DNA of 64,000 nt from Calothrix membranacea FACHB-236 (GCF_014696315.1 NZ_JACJPX010000032.1:29412-93411), one strand, 5' to 3'. Numbered from the stretch's first letter, positions 1-8,636 are shown. Translations and numbers: made by a program. Notes: generated by a model not told the origin, from the sequence alone.

Positions 1-1
1 A

Positions 2-274
2 ATTATTTACCTGCAAGAACAACGCATTTCTATTGGTGTAGCCGTCGAAGTTTCCATTGTCTCAGCCTTACGAGAAGTCATTGTTAAAGGCGTACTAGAA
101 ATTAGTTCCGCTCAAGTTTTAGCCACTTGTGCCTTCTTACTCGTTTTAGGAATACTACTTTTCTTACGAGTTTGGCTACCCCCAACATTTGAAGGCATCG
201 ATCCAGAACAAGAAGTGAGTAAACGCTATAAACGCCTTCATCAAGCGGAATTAGCGAAAAGTAACGGACGTTAA
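2..274 (+). CDS. PsiE-like membrane protein, C-terminal part (runs off the left edge)
   Basis: The frame is open from the left edge to a TAA at 272-274 and gives about 90 residues, so the start codon lies outside the window. The visible part has a region around ALREVIVKG, a hydrophobic helix (VLATCAFLLVLGILLFLRVWL) and a charged tail (GIDPEQEVSKRYKRLHQAE). This pattern fits the C-terminal end of the phosphate-starvation-inducible PsiE family, a small inner-membrane family whose function is poorly known. The identification is from recall of the family's last helix and is moderate. The gene is followed by short tandem repeat DNA (about 281-398) and then by flv1 on the same strand. Confidence 0.6.
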   Translation: MIYLQEQRISIGVAVEVSIVSALREVIVKGVLEISSAQVLATCAFLLVLGILLFLRVWLPPTFEGIDPEQEVSKRYKRLHQAELAKSNGR

Positions 275-278
275 GGCA

Positions 279-398
279 AGGGGGCAGGGAGCAGGGAGCA
301 GGGGGAGAAATAATTAATGGCAAACCCCAAACACCAATGCCCAATGCCCCATGCCCAATGCCCCATTACCAATTACCCATTACCCATTACCAATTACC
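279..398. repeat. Short tandem repeat cluster upstream of flv1
   Basis: Two repeat types follow each other: GGGAGCA-type units at about 284-305, then CCCAATGC/CCCCATG and ATTACC(C/A) heptamer-like units up to the base before the flv1 ATG. These are the STRRs typical of filamentous cyanobacteria. The frame upstream of flv1 stays open through them by chance. Confidence 0.8.
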
Positions 399-2135
399 AT
401 GTCCACCGCAACCCTAACCCCCAACCGTTCTCGAGATGTTCAGTTAGCTGAAATTGGTACCAATACGCTGATATTGCGATCGCGTACTTGGGAACGTCTC
501 AAATTTGAGGTTGAATATTCCCGACAAAAGGGAACTACGGCAAATTCTTATTTGATTCAAGCTGATAAAAAGGTTTTAATTGACCCTCCTGGTGAGTCTT
601 TTACGGAGATTTTCTTAGCAGAATTAGCGCAAAATTTAGATTTCACGACCTTAGATTATATTGTTCTCGGTCATATCAATCCTAACCGTAGAGCTACTTT
701 AAAGGTTTTACTCTCCCTAGCGCCGCAAGTGACGTTAATTTGTTCTCGCCCAGCTGCGAATGCGCTGAAAACCGCTTTTCCTGAATGGGAATCACGTATT
801 CAAGCTGTACGCTCAGAAGATACTCTCGATTTAGGCCAGGGACATCTTTTATCATTTATCAGTGTTCCTACTCCCCGTTGGGCTGATGGGCTTTGTACTT
901 ACGATTCTGCAACCAAAATTCTCTACACTGATAAGTTTTTTGGCGCTCATATTTGTGAGGATGCTTTATTTGATGAAGATTGGAAAGCTTTAGACGCAGA
1001 ACGTCGCTACTATTTTGATTGTCTTCATGCTCCCCAAGCTAAACAAGTAGAAGCCGCTTTAGATAAACTGGCAATTTTTGGTGCAAAATCTTACGCACCT
1101 GCACATGGCCCAGTTGTGCGTTACAGCCTCAGCCGTTTTACTTATGATTATCGCCAATGGTGTCAAGGTCAAAAGTCCCAAGAGTTAAGCGTCGCCTTAC
1201 TTTATGCCTCTGCTTATGGGAATACAGCAATTTTGGCAAGTGCGATCGCTCAAGGTTTAATTGAAAATGGCATTAATGTCGAATCAATCAACTGTGAACT
1301 AGCAGATGCGGCGGAAATTACCCGCGTTGTTGAAGCTTGCGATGGCTTAATTATAGGTTCGCCTACTTTAGGCGGTCATGCGCCAACGCAAATTCAAACG
1401 GCTTTAGGAATAGTCCTCGCAGCGGGAGCAAAAACTAAGTTAGCTGGGGTTTTTGGTTCCTACGGTTGGAGTGGCGAAGCGATTGATTTAATCGAAAGTA
1501 AGCTTAAAGATGCCAATTATGGTTTAGGGTTTGAGACAATTCGAGTTCGCTTTAGCCCCACTCCCTATGTTTTACAGCAGTGTCAAGATGCAGGTGCGAC
1601 TTTTGCCCAAACCTTAAAGAAAACCAAGAAACTGCGTACTTCTCGCCAAGTAGTAACAGAAGCGCAAGTAGACCGCACCGAACAAGCAGTAGGCAGAATT
1701 ATCGGTTCTTTGTGCGTCGTTACAACTCGCGATCGCGATCATCACAAAGGTATCTTAACTTCTTGGGTATCCCAGGCAACTTTTAACCCCCCAGGAATTA
1801 TGATTGCGATCGCTCAAGAGCAAAATGCTGATTTAATGCGCCATCCTGGTGACAAATTTGTGCTGAATATCTTAAAAGAAGGCAGAAATGTCCGGCGCTA
1901 TTTTTCTCGTCACAGCAGTTTAGGCGAAAATCCCTTTGCAAATCTTCCTACCCAAACCGCTGACAATGGCTGCTTAATTTTAAATGAAGCTTTAGCTTAT
2001 TTAGAATGTACAGTCCAAAATCAACTAGAATGCGGCGACAGATATTTAATTTATGCCGTAGTTAATAGTGGAGAAGTCTTAGAAAACGATGGCTTCACTG
2101 CTATTGAACATCGAAATTCAGGTAGTCAATATTAA
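399..2135 (+). CDS. flv1: Flv1-type flavodiiron protein (diflavin oxidoreductase)
   Basis: This is a 578-residue class C flavodiiron protein. It has an N-terminal metallo-beta-lactamase-like domain (about 30-250), a flavodoxin domain beginning near LLYASAYGNTAILA (about 265-410), and a C-terminal NAD(P)H:flavin reductase-like domain (about 430-578). Such proteins pass photosynthetic electrons to O2 to protect photosystem I; Flv1 works with Flv3. The diiron motif, normally HxExDH, reads HINPNR here, the non-canonical form seen in Flv1 and Flv2, while the later Asp (YTDKFFG) and His (PAHGP) remain. I chose the ATG at 399 because the frame upstream (from 351) translates only repeat DNA. Overall similarity to Flv1 rather than Flv2 is from memory. 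No flv3 lies in the window. Confidence 0.9.
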   Translation: MSTATLTPNRSRDVQLAEIGTNTLILRSRTWERLKFEVEYSRQKGTTANSYLIQADKKVLIDPPGESFTEIFLAELAQNLDFTTLDYIVLGHINPNRRATLKVLLSLAPQVTLICSRPAANALKTAFPEWESRIQAVRSEDTLDLGQGHLLSFISVPTPRWADGLCTYDSATKILYTDKFFGAHICEDALFDEDWKALDAERRYYFDCLHAPQAKQVEAALDKLAIFGAKSYAPAHGPVVRYSLSRFTYDYRQWCQGQKSQELSVALLYASAYGNTAILASAIAQGLIENGINVESINCELADAAEITRVVEACDGLIIGSPTLGGHAPTQIQTALGIVLAAGAKTKLAGVFGSYGWSGEAIDLIESKLKDANYGLGFETIRVRFSPTPYVLQQCQDAGATFAQTLKKTKKLRTSRQVVTEAQVDRTEQAVGRIIGSLCVVTTRDRDHHKGILTSWVSQATFNPPGIMIAIAQEQNADLMRHPGDKFVLNILKEGRNVRRYFSRHSSLGENPFANLPTQTADNGCLILNEALAYLECTVQNQLECGDRYLIYAVVNSGEVLENDGFTAIEHRNSGSQY

Positions 2136-2141
2136 ATAGAA

Positions 2142-2228
2142 GCGTTGCATAAATGAATTATTAATTATCAATTTCAATAATTAATAATTCATTCATAATT
2201 AGCGAAATCATCCATGATTTAGCAACGC
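2142..2228. repeat. Palindromic element after flv1 (nested inverted repeats)
   Basis: The outer arms are GCGTTGC (2142-2148) and GCAACGC (2222-2228). Inside is a 15-bp perfect inverted repeat: TGAATTATTAATTAT (2154-2168) and ATAATTAATAATTCA (2177-2191). The AT-rich hairpin could act as a 3' end for flv1, but the nested arms look more like a small mobile palindrome. Confidence 0.6.
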
Positions 2229-2356
2229 CTCAATCAAGTATGGGGGATGAGGCATTTGGTATTTGGCGCTTGGTGTTTGGTATTTGTCCTTATATCAGCT
2301 TTGTCTCCCTTTTCCTCTTTGTAATATCAGCAAGGGGGAAATAAATTTATATTAAC

Positions 2357-2497
2357 AGGACTTACGCAACTGGTACACCCATCTTCTGGTTTAAGAGTCA
2401 AAGGTCAAGGGTCAAGGGTCAAAAATTCAGGTTTTTTGGACTTTTGACCCTTGACTCTTGACAGCCTGAACGAAAAAAATGTGACACTTGCGTAAGC
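2357..2497. repeat. MITE-like element with ACTTACGCAA ends
   Basis: The ends are imperfect inverted repeats: AGGACTTACGCAA (2357-2369) and CTTGCGTAAGC (2487-2497). The inside holds GGTCAAG heptamer repeats and their complement (TTGACCCTTGACTCTTGACA), so most of it can fold back. The 2136-2552 gap otherwise shows no gene. Confidence 0.55.
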
Positions 2498-2552
2498 TTT
2501 AATTAATTCAAATCATTATCTATAAATTTCTTTAGTCCCTAATTTATAGACC

Positions 2553-3248
2553 CTATAAATCTGGAATTTGCCAATTAATCTCTGGCTTACCAAAGGAACG
2601 CAAGGCTGAATTAATCGCTGAGAAAGGTTTGCTACCAAAAAAACCATTACGCGCAGAAAGGGGTGAAGGGTGCGCTGATTGAATCACTTTGTGTCGTGTT
2701 GTATCTATTAATTTCAGCTTTTTTTGGGCATATCCACCCCACAACACAAACACAACCGGATCTAGCTTTTGGTTCACTTTGCTAATTACTGCATCTGTGA
2801 AAGTTTCCCAACCCTGATTTTTATGAGAATTTGGTGTATGTGCTCTAACAGTGAGTACTGCATTCAGCATCAAAATACCTTGTTTAGCCCATGAGACTAA
2901 ATATCCATGATTGGGAATATTAAACCCTACATCATCTTTGAGTTCTTTAAAGATATTAATTAACGATGGTGGAGGCTTAATACCAGGTTGCACAGAAAAG
3001 CATAATCCATGTGCCTGATTGTGGTCGTGGTAAGGATCTTGACCAAGTAACAAAACACTTACCTGCTCATAAGGTGTTAATTCAAAAGCTGAAAAAATTT
3101 TTTCTTCTGGTGGATAGATAGTATAAGATTGGCGTTCCGCTAATAAAAAAGTTTGCAGCTTACTGAAATATGGTTTATCAAACTCTTCAGACAGTACTGT
3201 TTGCCAAGAGGGTGACAATCTGATGTGCGTCACAATTTTTGCCTTCAA
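2553..3248 (-). CDS. ung: Uracil-DNA glycosylase (family 1)
   Basis: This 231-residue protein is close in size to the E. coli enzyme. It removes uracil from DNA as the first step of base excision repair. The water-activating motif GQDPYHD is at residues 69-75, with D71 catalytic. The uracil-recognition region (LCFSVQ), the PPPSL proline loop, and the HPSPLSA loop with its catalytic histidine near the C terminus are all present. The frame opens with TTG at 3248; no nearby ATG exists and the N-terminus matches the usual length, with GTG at residue 6 as the other candidate. The gene stands alone, divergent from the Yfr1-like RNA. Confidence 0.95.
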   Translation of the reverse strand: MKAKIVTHIRLSPSWQTVLSEEFDKPYFSKLQTFLLAERQSYTIYPPEEKIFSAFELTPYEQVSVLLLGQDPYHDHNQAHGLCFSVQPGIKPPPSLINIFKELKDDVGFNIPNHGYLVSWAKQGILMLNAVLTVRAHTPNSHKNQGWETFTDAVISKVNQKLDPVVFVLWGGYAQKKLKLIDTTRHKVIQSAHPSPLSARNGFFGSKPFSAINSALRSFGKPEINWQIPDL

Positions 3249-3514
3249 TTAAATCAGTAAACTTGAATTATATAGGAATCTGGTTTGATGTTTGGATTTA
3301 CTGGTGTAAAGTCATATAGCTACTATTCTCTAGCTGCCTTGAATCCAATAAGGTGTAAATAGAAAAAGCATTTGTAATTGTGTTACTTACTGCTCTATGA
3401 AATTTATTAAACCTGTATTAAGTATGACTTCATTAAATTTACTTATCTTCATACAGAATTCGCATGATTTTCATACGAGGTATATGTAATTTCCACATAT
3501 AGTTGTTAAACTAG

Positions 3515-3589
3515 TTTTAAGCAAACATTGAGTTTGCTCCTCACACCATACTTTTACCCTCTTGTTTGTCAATGGCAAGGGGGTTTTTT
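3515..3589 (+). ncRNA. yfr1: Probable Yfr1 small regulatory RNA
   Basis: In order there is a perfect 7-bp hairpin (AGCAAAC 3520-3526, loop ATTGA, GTTTGCT 3532-3538); the segment GCTCCTCACAC (3536-3546), which matches the Yfr1 core CUCCUCACAC; and a 9-bp terminator stem (ACCCTCTTG 3556-3564 with CAAGGGGGT 3576-3584) followed by a T run. Yfr1 is a cyanobacterial sRNA of about 55-70 nt with this layout: two stem-loops and an unpaired CU-rich core that pairs with mRNA leaders. A TTAAACT near 3506-3512 could be the -10 box. The 5' end is estimated. The rest of the 3249-3706 gap shows no gene. Confidence 0.8.
3556..3589 (+). terminator. Rho-independent terminator of the Yfr1-like RNA
   Basis: A 9-bp stem (one G-T pair) with an 11-nt loop is followed by six T residues. 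No protein gene on the plus strand ends nearby, so it terminates the small RNA. Confidence 0.85.
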
Positions 3590-3706
3590 CTATTTTGGGA
3601 CAACGAAATATAGTAATACTTGTGGGTTAAGGGGAAAAAGGGGAATGAGGAAAGGGAAAAAGACCTCTAACCTTTCCATTGGTAAAATTATCAGGTGAAA
3701 TCTCAG

Positions 3707-4567
3707 CTACGGGTTGCAATACATACATTGCGCCGGATCTGCAAACTCTCTACCCTCAGGGAACAATTTTTCTTGGCTGAAACCGCATTTTTTGCATTGA
3801 TACACTACAGACAGCAACAAATTTGTAGGTGTAGCGCAAATTTCACAGGGTAAGCCTTTAATTCGTTCTGTAATCTCAAATCCAGGCGTAAAACATTGTG
3901 GACATTGGCTTTTTAGCTTTTTTAATAAGTTCTGGGTAGCTTTGGCAATATTTTGCATCCGAGTGGGGTTATAAAGTGCGCGCATATCGGTTTCCAGATG
4001 CACTTTACCATCGGGAGAATTATTTAACGCCCAATTTATTGCTGCTAAAAGTTTTTCTTTAGTAGTAATACCTTTAATTATCTCTCTACTATCTTGAGGT
4101 AATTCCTGACAACTCACAACTAATCCATGTTCAGGAAAACCAACTTTTAATGCGAAATCATAGGCTGCTGCGAAATTTTCTACTATCTGATGATTAAAAT
4201 TAGTTTCTAATGATAATTCTTCGCCAACAATTTCTAAGTCATTTTCTTTATCTAATAAAATAACGATTTCGCGATTAGAGTAAACATAAGGGATATAAGG
4301 GTGAGGTGCAAAGCTACCTTCACTGGCGATCGCTAAAGTTGTATCTGTTAATTCTAGTGCTTTTTCCGCTTTTAACCTAGCTGCCTCAATTTGAGTTCCA
4401 GGTCGTTCTATCTCTCTAGTAAATGTCCCAAAAATATCAGTATTAAAATCCTGGGGTACTATGATTTGAAGATTTAACTCTTCCAAGATAGGGGCAATAG
4501 CTTTCTCTTTTTGATGCATAGTTGCCAGTATTGCCACACGATTATGAAATAACTGCTGATTATTCAT
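3707..4567 (-). CDS. DUF6671-type protein with C-terminal zinc ribbon-like cysteines
   Basis: This 286-residue protein has no known activity. The N-terminal and middle parts (RVAILATMHQKEKAI, then GTFTREIERPGTQ and ASEGSFAPHPYIP) are the conserved body that I associate with DUF6671. The C-terminus has paired cysteines (CPQC, CEIC, CKKC, CMYC), which suggests two zinc-ribbon-like knuckles. I chose the ATG at 4567 because AGGAGGT sits 8-9 nt upstream; an open extension to a TTG at 4597 lacks such a site. It is a single gene between the Yfr1 locus and hemJ. The family name is from memory, and a role in nucleic-acid binding would be only a guess from the zinc motifs. Confidence 0.75.
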   Translation of the reverse strand: MNNQQLFHNRVAILATMHQKEKAIAPILEELNLQIIVPQDFNTDIFGTFTREIERPGTQIEAARLKAEKALELTDTTLAIASEGSFAPHPYIPYVYSNREIVILLDKENDLEIVGEELSLETNFNHQIVENFAAAYDFALKVGFPEHGLVVSCQELPQDSREIIKGITTKEKLLAAINWALNNSPDGKVHLETDMRALYNPTRMQNIAKATQNLLKKLKSQCPQCFTPGFEITERIKGLPCEICATPTNLLLSVVYQCKKCGFSQEKLFPEGREFADPAQCMYCNP

Positions 4568-4698
4568 AGTGGGTTTACCTCCTATAAATTTTGGCAAGTT
4601 TAGTTTATTTTATCCAACAAACTAAACCTGCCAAAAATAAAAATGATCGGGGACTGGGGACTGGGTATTTGGGACTGGGTATTATATACCTTGCGGTA

Positions 4699-5283
4699 TT
4701 AGCCTTGTTCTTGTACAACCTGTCCTATTTGTGCTTCTAGCTTTTCTTTATCGCGCTTGCGTTTTTTAGCATAAAGCTGAATAGTCACTGCCATTAAAAT
4801 AATCGATGCAAAAATAACCCAAGCGGTGATATCAGTAGGCAGATTATTTTTGAACACAGCCAGTAATACAATCACCATCAACATCACTGTAGGCGCTTCA
4901 TTTAAAGCACGTAACTGTTGACTATTCCAACGACATTCATCTACTGCTAATTTTTTCATGAGGCGAGAGCAGTAATGATGATAGCCAATTAAGAGAGTAA
5001 CAAACAACAGTTTGATATGTAACCAACCCTCTTTTAATACATCTGGTTCAGTACTAACTAAACCAATTGCCATTGCTACCGTCACTAACATTCCTGGGGT
5101 AGTGATGATATTGTAGAGGCGTTTTTCCATAATTTGATACTGATTTTTCAGTATCGTGCGTGCTGGTTCTGCTTCTTGGTTTGCTTCAACGTGATAGATA
5201 AAAAGACGCACTAGGTAAAATAACCCAGCAAACCAAACTACGAAGCCAATGATATGAAAAGCTTTAAACCAAGAATAAGCCAT
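4699..5283 (-). CDS. hemJ: Protoporphyrinogen IX oxidase HemJ
   Basis: This 194-residue multi-helix membrane protein begins MAYSWFKAFHIIGFVVWFAG. HemJ oxidises protoporphyrinogen IX to protoporphyrin IX, the last step before the heme/chlorophyll branch, and is the usual form in cyanobacteria. The first-helix histidine (AFHIIG), the R and K residues of the loop YNIITTPGMLVT, and HIKLLFV with YHHYCSRLMKKL are the conserved family signatures. I chose ATG 5283: the extension to a GTG at 5346 adds a segment not found in the family, and an AGG-containing ribosome site (GCAGGTT) precedes 5283. The charged C-terminal tail (KKRKRDKEKLEAQ) is slightly long. A small possible ORF lies just upstream. Confidence 0.92.
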   Translation of the reverse strand: MAYSWFKAFHIIGFVVWFAGLFYLVRLFIYHVEANQEAEPARTILKNQYQIMEKRLYNIITTPGMLVTVAMAIGLVSTEPDVLKEGWLHIKLLFVTLLIGYHHYCSRLMKKLAVDECRWNSQQLRALNEAPTVMLMVIVLLAVFKNNLPTDITAWVIFASIILMAVTIQLYAKKRKRDKEKLEAQIGQVVQEQG

Positions 5284-5372
5284 GAATTGTAACCTGCCTT
5301 TCTCAAGTTGTTGTGGAGTAGCGAACGCCTGAATGGCCGCAAGCACTCCCTTTATCAGGTTACGGTAAAACC

Positions 5373-5489
5373 TTATGCGAAGGCTGATTGCTCACGAGCA
5401 TAATCGATTAAGAAGTGTAACGCATTCTCTATCGATAAATCTCTAGCTTTGAGGTGAGAACGAAAAATAGGTGTTGCAATTTTCTGCAT
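5373..5489 (-). CDS. Possible 38-residue ORF upstream of hemJ
   Basis: ATG 5489 to TAA 5373 encodes MQKIATPIFRSHLKARDLS then IENALHFLIDYAREQSAFA. The amphipathic pattern looks protein-like, and the frame stays open further upstream, so it may be the degraded end of a longer gene. No good ribosome-binding site precedes the ATG and I recognise no family. The rest of the 5284-5727 gap shows nothing clear. Confidence 0.3.
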   Translation of the reverse strand: MQKIATPIFRSHLKARDLSIENALHFLIDYAREQSAFA

Positions 5490-5727
5490 TAGGAAAATAT
5501 GTAATGATGACTGAAATATATAATTGCTGCATATCCAGCTAAGAGTTACGCGAACCCAAATAAAGGCTAGACAGGGTTTTCAAGTAAATAAAATATATAG
5601 GTAGATGCACAATGTTGCTAATCAGTTGTAACTTACGGTGAAATAGACCTTTCAAATCTTACGCCAGTAAGTTCTTCTACAAGAGACGCTATATGTAGTG
5701 TACTCAAATTTAGGCATACTAATAGTT

Positions 5728-6399
5728 TTAGTATGATGTTGGGTTGCTCGTATTTGGTTTAAAAACGACATCTACCCAGTAATTACTGCCCTGATGTCCT
5801 TGAGTGGGAAAACCGCCTCCCGTACTATAAAAATACACACCATTAGGATTGTCTATGCTGTCGGCGGGAATATGTAATGGGCTAATATTGACGGCAGTTT
5901 TGAAGTATCCCATATCTTGAGCATATTGCCCTTGACTTGCATAGTATGAGGCAACATAAGTTTGTCCTGCTTGAATGGGGACAGGTGGATATAACTGGAC
6001 TGTTTGCCAACCAGGTGCAGGCTGCTGTCCCTCTACAGCCATTCCTTGTCTGAGTAATTCACCATTGGCATTCCATAAGTGAACTATGTACCCACTATCA
6101 ATAGCTACACCCCGGTAGAAGCGAATAGCATTAATCTGACCATCAACATCGGCAAAGAACTTTACTCCTACTTCTACTGGGCTGGAATCCTGTTCAATAG
6201 GGTTAATTGGTGTTCTCTGACAAAAAATTGTGTAAGTTTGCGTTTGTGGCGCTAATTGTGCTGAAGCCAAATTCACATTTGCATTAGTAGGCAAGAACCC
6301 AGATATTAAACTGATACCAAGATGCAGAAATACAGCTAGTAGAACAATGCCGATAATACGTTTCAATTTGCGGTAGTTGTGACGTTGAAAAAGCTGCAT
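5728..6399 (-). CDS. Secreted DUF4082 domain protein
   Basis: This 223-residue protein starts with a basic N-terminus and a long hydrophobic signal sequence (IIGIVLLAVFLHLGISLISG), then a region matching DUF4082. Landmarks are PVEVGVKFFADVDGQINAIRFYRG, VHLWNANGELL, GWQTVQLYPPVPIQAGQTYVASYYA and a closing NYWVDVVF. DUF4082 is a beta-sandwich usually found in secreted or surface proteins beside Ig-like or carbohydrate-binding modules; here it stands alone. I chose ATG 6399 because GGGAG lies 6 nt upstream; the longer frame begins with TTG at 6429. Function is unknown and export is inferred from the signal sequence. Confidence 0.8.
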   Translation of the reverse strand: MQLFQRHNYRKLKRIIGIVLLAVFLHLGISLISGFLPTNANVNLASAQLAPQTQTYTIFCQRTPINPIEQDSSPVEVGVKFFADVDGQINAIRFYRGVAIDSGYIVHLWNANGELLRQGMAVEGQQPAPGWQTVQLYPPVPIQAGQTYVASYYASQGQYAQDMGYFKTAVNISPLHIPADSIDNPNGVYFYSTGGGFPTQGHQGSNYWVDVVFKPNTSNPTSY

Positions 6400-6429
6400 A
6401 TTTTTCTCCCAATGTAAATAATTTGACAA

Positions 6430-6899
6430 GTGGATCTGTTGCTAATTTATCAGTTGTTTTATACAGGAAATATAAAGTTTAATAGGATTAAGATATTTGA
6501 AATATCTGGCGCATAATTGGGAATTTATGCATAGCCAATTCATGCTATAGCAATGCGATTTGATTCTTAAACAATATAAGTTTCATGTAAAGCGTTTCAC
6601 GCCAAAAGCTAAGCTAGAGAAAGCATTTGAAAGTGTATTATTATGTACTACAACGCATATTTTTATATTTAAGCCAAGTATCATTAAAATATCTTATTGA
6701 TTAATGTTTTACTGATTTATCTGTTATTTGTTGTCAGGTATATATTGCTAAAAAAATTATTGCTATTTAATAAATGAACAGCAAATTTATTGAATAAAAA
6801 TAACTATTAATGCGTATTTTTTTAATGAGCTAGCACATCCTCGAAATTCATAGATTGTTGAAGACTTAAATTGAGCATATACAACACAAATTAAAGCCA
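6430..6899. other. AT-rich intergenic region
   Basis: This stretch divides the DUF4082 gene from the beta-lactamase-family pseudogene. I see no convincing ORF, hairpin terminator or repeat in it. Confidence 0.5.
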
Positions 6900-7498
6900 A
6901 TGATAATTGACGAATACATCCAAGAGATGATGATTGAGAAGCAGATTCCAGGACTCTCTGTGGCGGTAGTTCGAGAGGGTGAAGCTGTTTTGGTTCAAGG
7001 CTATGGGTTGGCGAATTTGGAACATTCTGTACCAGCAACCCCACACACCGCTTATGAAATTGCTTCTATTGGGAAAACTTTCACTGCTACAGCAATAATG
7101 ATGTTGGTAGAAGAAGCGGTAATTTCGTTAGAAGATGCGATCGCAATTTATCTCGATGACTTACCCTTAGCTTGGCAAAGTGTGACAATCAAGCAAATTC
7201 TGTCTCATCAGTCAGGGATTCCCAGCTATACGGATGCGCCAAACTACTGGGAAATTACCCGCCTTGATTTAGATAAATCGGAAATTTTGGCTTTAGTAAA
7301 TCATCTACCCTTGAAGTTTCCGCCAGGAGAGTTTAGCGCCTATGACAATACAGGCTATTACTTGTTGGGCTTGTTGCTAGAACAGGTAACAGGACAAATT
7401 TAGATCAAATTTCTCGACCAGATGCGATCGCAAAACAAATTGCTGGATACTATTGTCCAGAATTGACTAAACTTGCGCTTCAACCGCCATTAGTTTGA
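6900..7498 (+). pseudogene. Serine beta-lactamase-family hydrolase, broken by an internal deletion and frameshift
   Basis: From ATG 6900 the frame gives 167 residues of a class C beta-lactamase/penicillin-binding-protein-like serine hydrolase. The SxxK motif is ASIGKTF (S56, K59), and the YxN-like motif YDN is near residue 149. It stops at 7401-7403. In the +1 frame the sequence continues without a stop as TNLDQISRPDAIAKQIAGYYCPELT and ends at TGA 7496-7498. The GYYxPEL segment resembles the small beta domain at the C-terminus of such hydrolases. The middle of the protein, including the KTG region, is missing: intact members are about 350-500 residues. So the gene appears to have lost a central block and its reading frame. 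No signal peptide precedes residue 1. Confidence 0.75.
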
Positions 7499-7502
7499 AA
7501 AG

Positions 7503-7559
7503 GGTATTGGTAATTGGTAATTGGTAATTGGTAATTGGTAATTGGTAATTGGTAATTGG
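7503..7559. repeat. Heptamer tandem repeat, TTGGTAA type
   Basis: At least seven near-perfect copies of a 7-bp TTGGTAA/TAATTGG unit lie between the pseudogene and the converging hydrolase gene. This is a classic cyanobacterial short tandem repeat. Confidence 0.95.
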
Positions 7560-7594
7560 GAAAAGGAGGATTTTTGACAAATGAGAAATGACAA

Positions 7595-8446
7595 TTATTT
7601 TGATTCTGCACGCCGCATAAAGGGCAAAAGGTCTTCGAGAATCGTTTCGTGATAATGTTCTTGTGGGTAATGACCAACGTTATTTAGTTTGACTAATTCT
7701 GCATTGGGTACGGAATCGACAAAACTTTGTGCTATCTCTACAGGTAACCAAGGGTCAATCATTCCCCATTGAATTAAAATTGGTTGTTGCCATTGTTTAA
7801 ACCCAGATTGAACTTCTTGCATAGCTGAATCGAGTTGCAAATTGCGAATAGTTGCAAGCAGACTCCGCCCTGGTGCAGAACTTTTCAAGAATGGACGGCG
7901 ATAAACATCTAAATCTTTATCTTCTATGCGGTAACGACTACCACCTTCTAAGGTTCTATCAACTAAAAGGGGGTCTTGGGTCATCATTTCACCTGCTAAA
8001 GGTAAGCCCATTTGTTTAATTTTCCAAGGCAATTTAGCAGTAGGTGAAATAGGTGCATTTAAAATAGCTAAGTTAGCAATTTGTTCTGGGTGACGTAAGG
8101 CATATTGTAAGCCTACAGAACCTAAAAAACCTTGGACAACTAAAGAAAATTTTTCCAGTTCTAAAGCTTTAATAAATCCTTCTAAAGCTGTAATAAATGC
8201 TTCTGGAGTGTAGGCAAAATCTCGTTTTTCGGGAGTTGCGGAAAAGCCATAACCAATCCAATCGGGGGCGATCGCTCTTGTTCCCTGGCTAGCTAAAGCA
8301 GGTAAAATGTTGCGCCAACTGTAACTTTGTGAAACTATGCCGTGTAGTAATACTACAGGTATTAAGTCAGTTCTGCCAATTGGTGCAGCTTCGCGATAGA
8401 ACCAATCTAATGAATTTACGGTGATTTTATTTTCGTTTATTGACAC
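7595..8446 (-). CDS. Alpha/beta-fold hydrolase-like protein lacking the usual nucleophile
   Basis: This 283-residue protein has the alpha/beta-hydrolase layout: oxyanion-loop HG (VVLLHGIVSQSYSWR, about 30-45), PDWIGYGFS, a strand and elbow region (SLVVQGFLGSVGLQYAL, about 100-117), an acid candidate (IQWGMIDPWLP) and the late histidine (NNVGHYPQEH). Where a Ser (GxSxG) or Asp (VxDWGG) nucleophile is expected the sequence has QGFLGS, so the position is Gly and the nearest Ser is displaced. It may be a pseudoenzyme or use different chemistry. The gene converges on the beta-lactamase-family pseudogene. The start is the first in-frame ATG (8446). Confidence 0.8.
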   Translation of the reverse strand: MSINENKITVNSLDWFYREAAPIGRTDLIPVVLLHGIVSQSYSWRNILPALASQGTRAIAPDWIGYGFSATPEKRDFAYTPEAFITALEGFIKALELEKFSLVVQGFLGSVGLQYALRHPEQIANLAILNAPISPTAKLPWKIKQMGLPLAGEMMTQDPLLVDRTLEGGSRYRIEDKDLDVYRRPFLKSSAPGRSLLATIRNLQLDSAMQEVQSGFKQWQQPILIQWGMIDPWLPVEIAQSFVDSVPNAELVKLNNVGHYPQEHYHETILEDLLPFMRRAESK

Positions 8447-8636
8447 GCTAGGTTCCTATTAAATCAATTTGTCATTTGTTATTCTTACAAAGTTCTGAGC
8501 GGAGGAAACCTCCGCTCAGAACTTTGCGCTTAGTCATTAGTCATTTGTTTTTTAATGACTAATGACTAAGTATCAATTTTTCATGCAAAAACCTTTGGCA
8601 TGAAATGCCAAAGCAAAATGATAAAAAAGTAGATTG

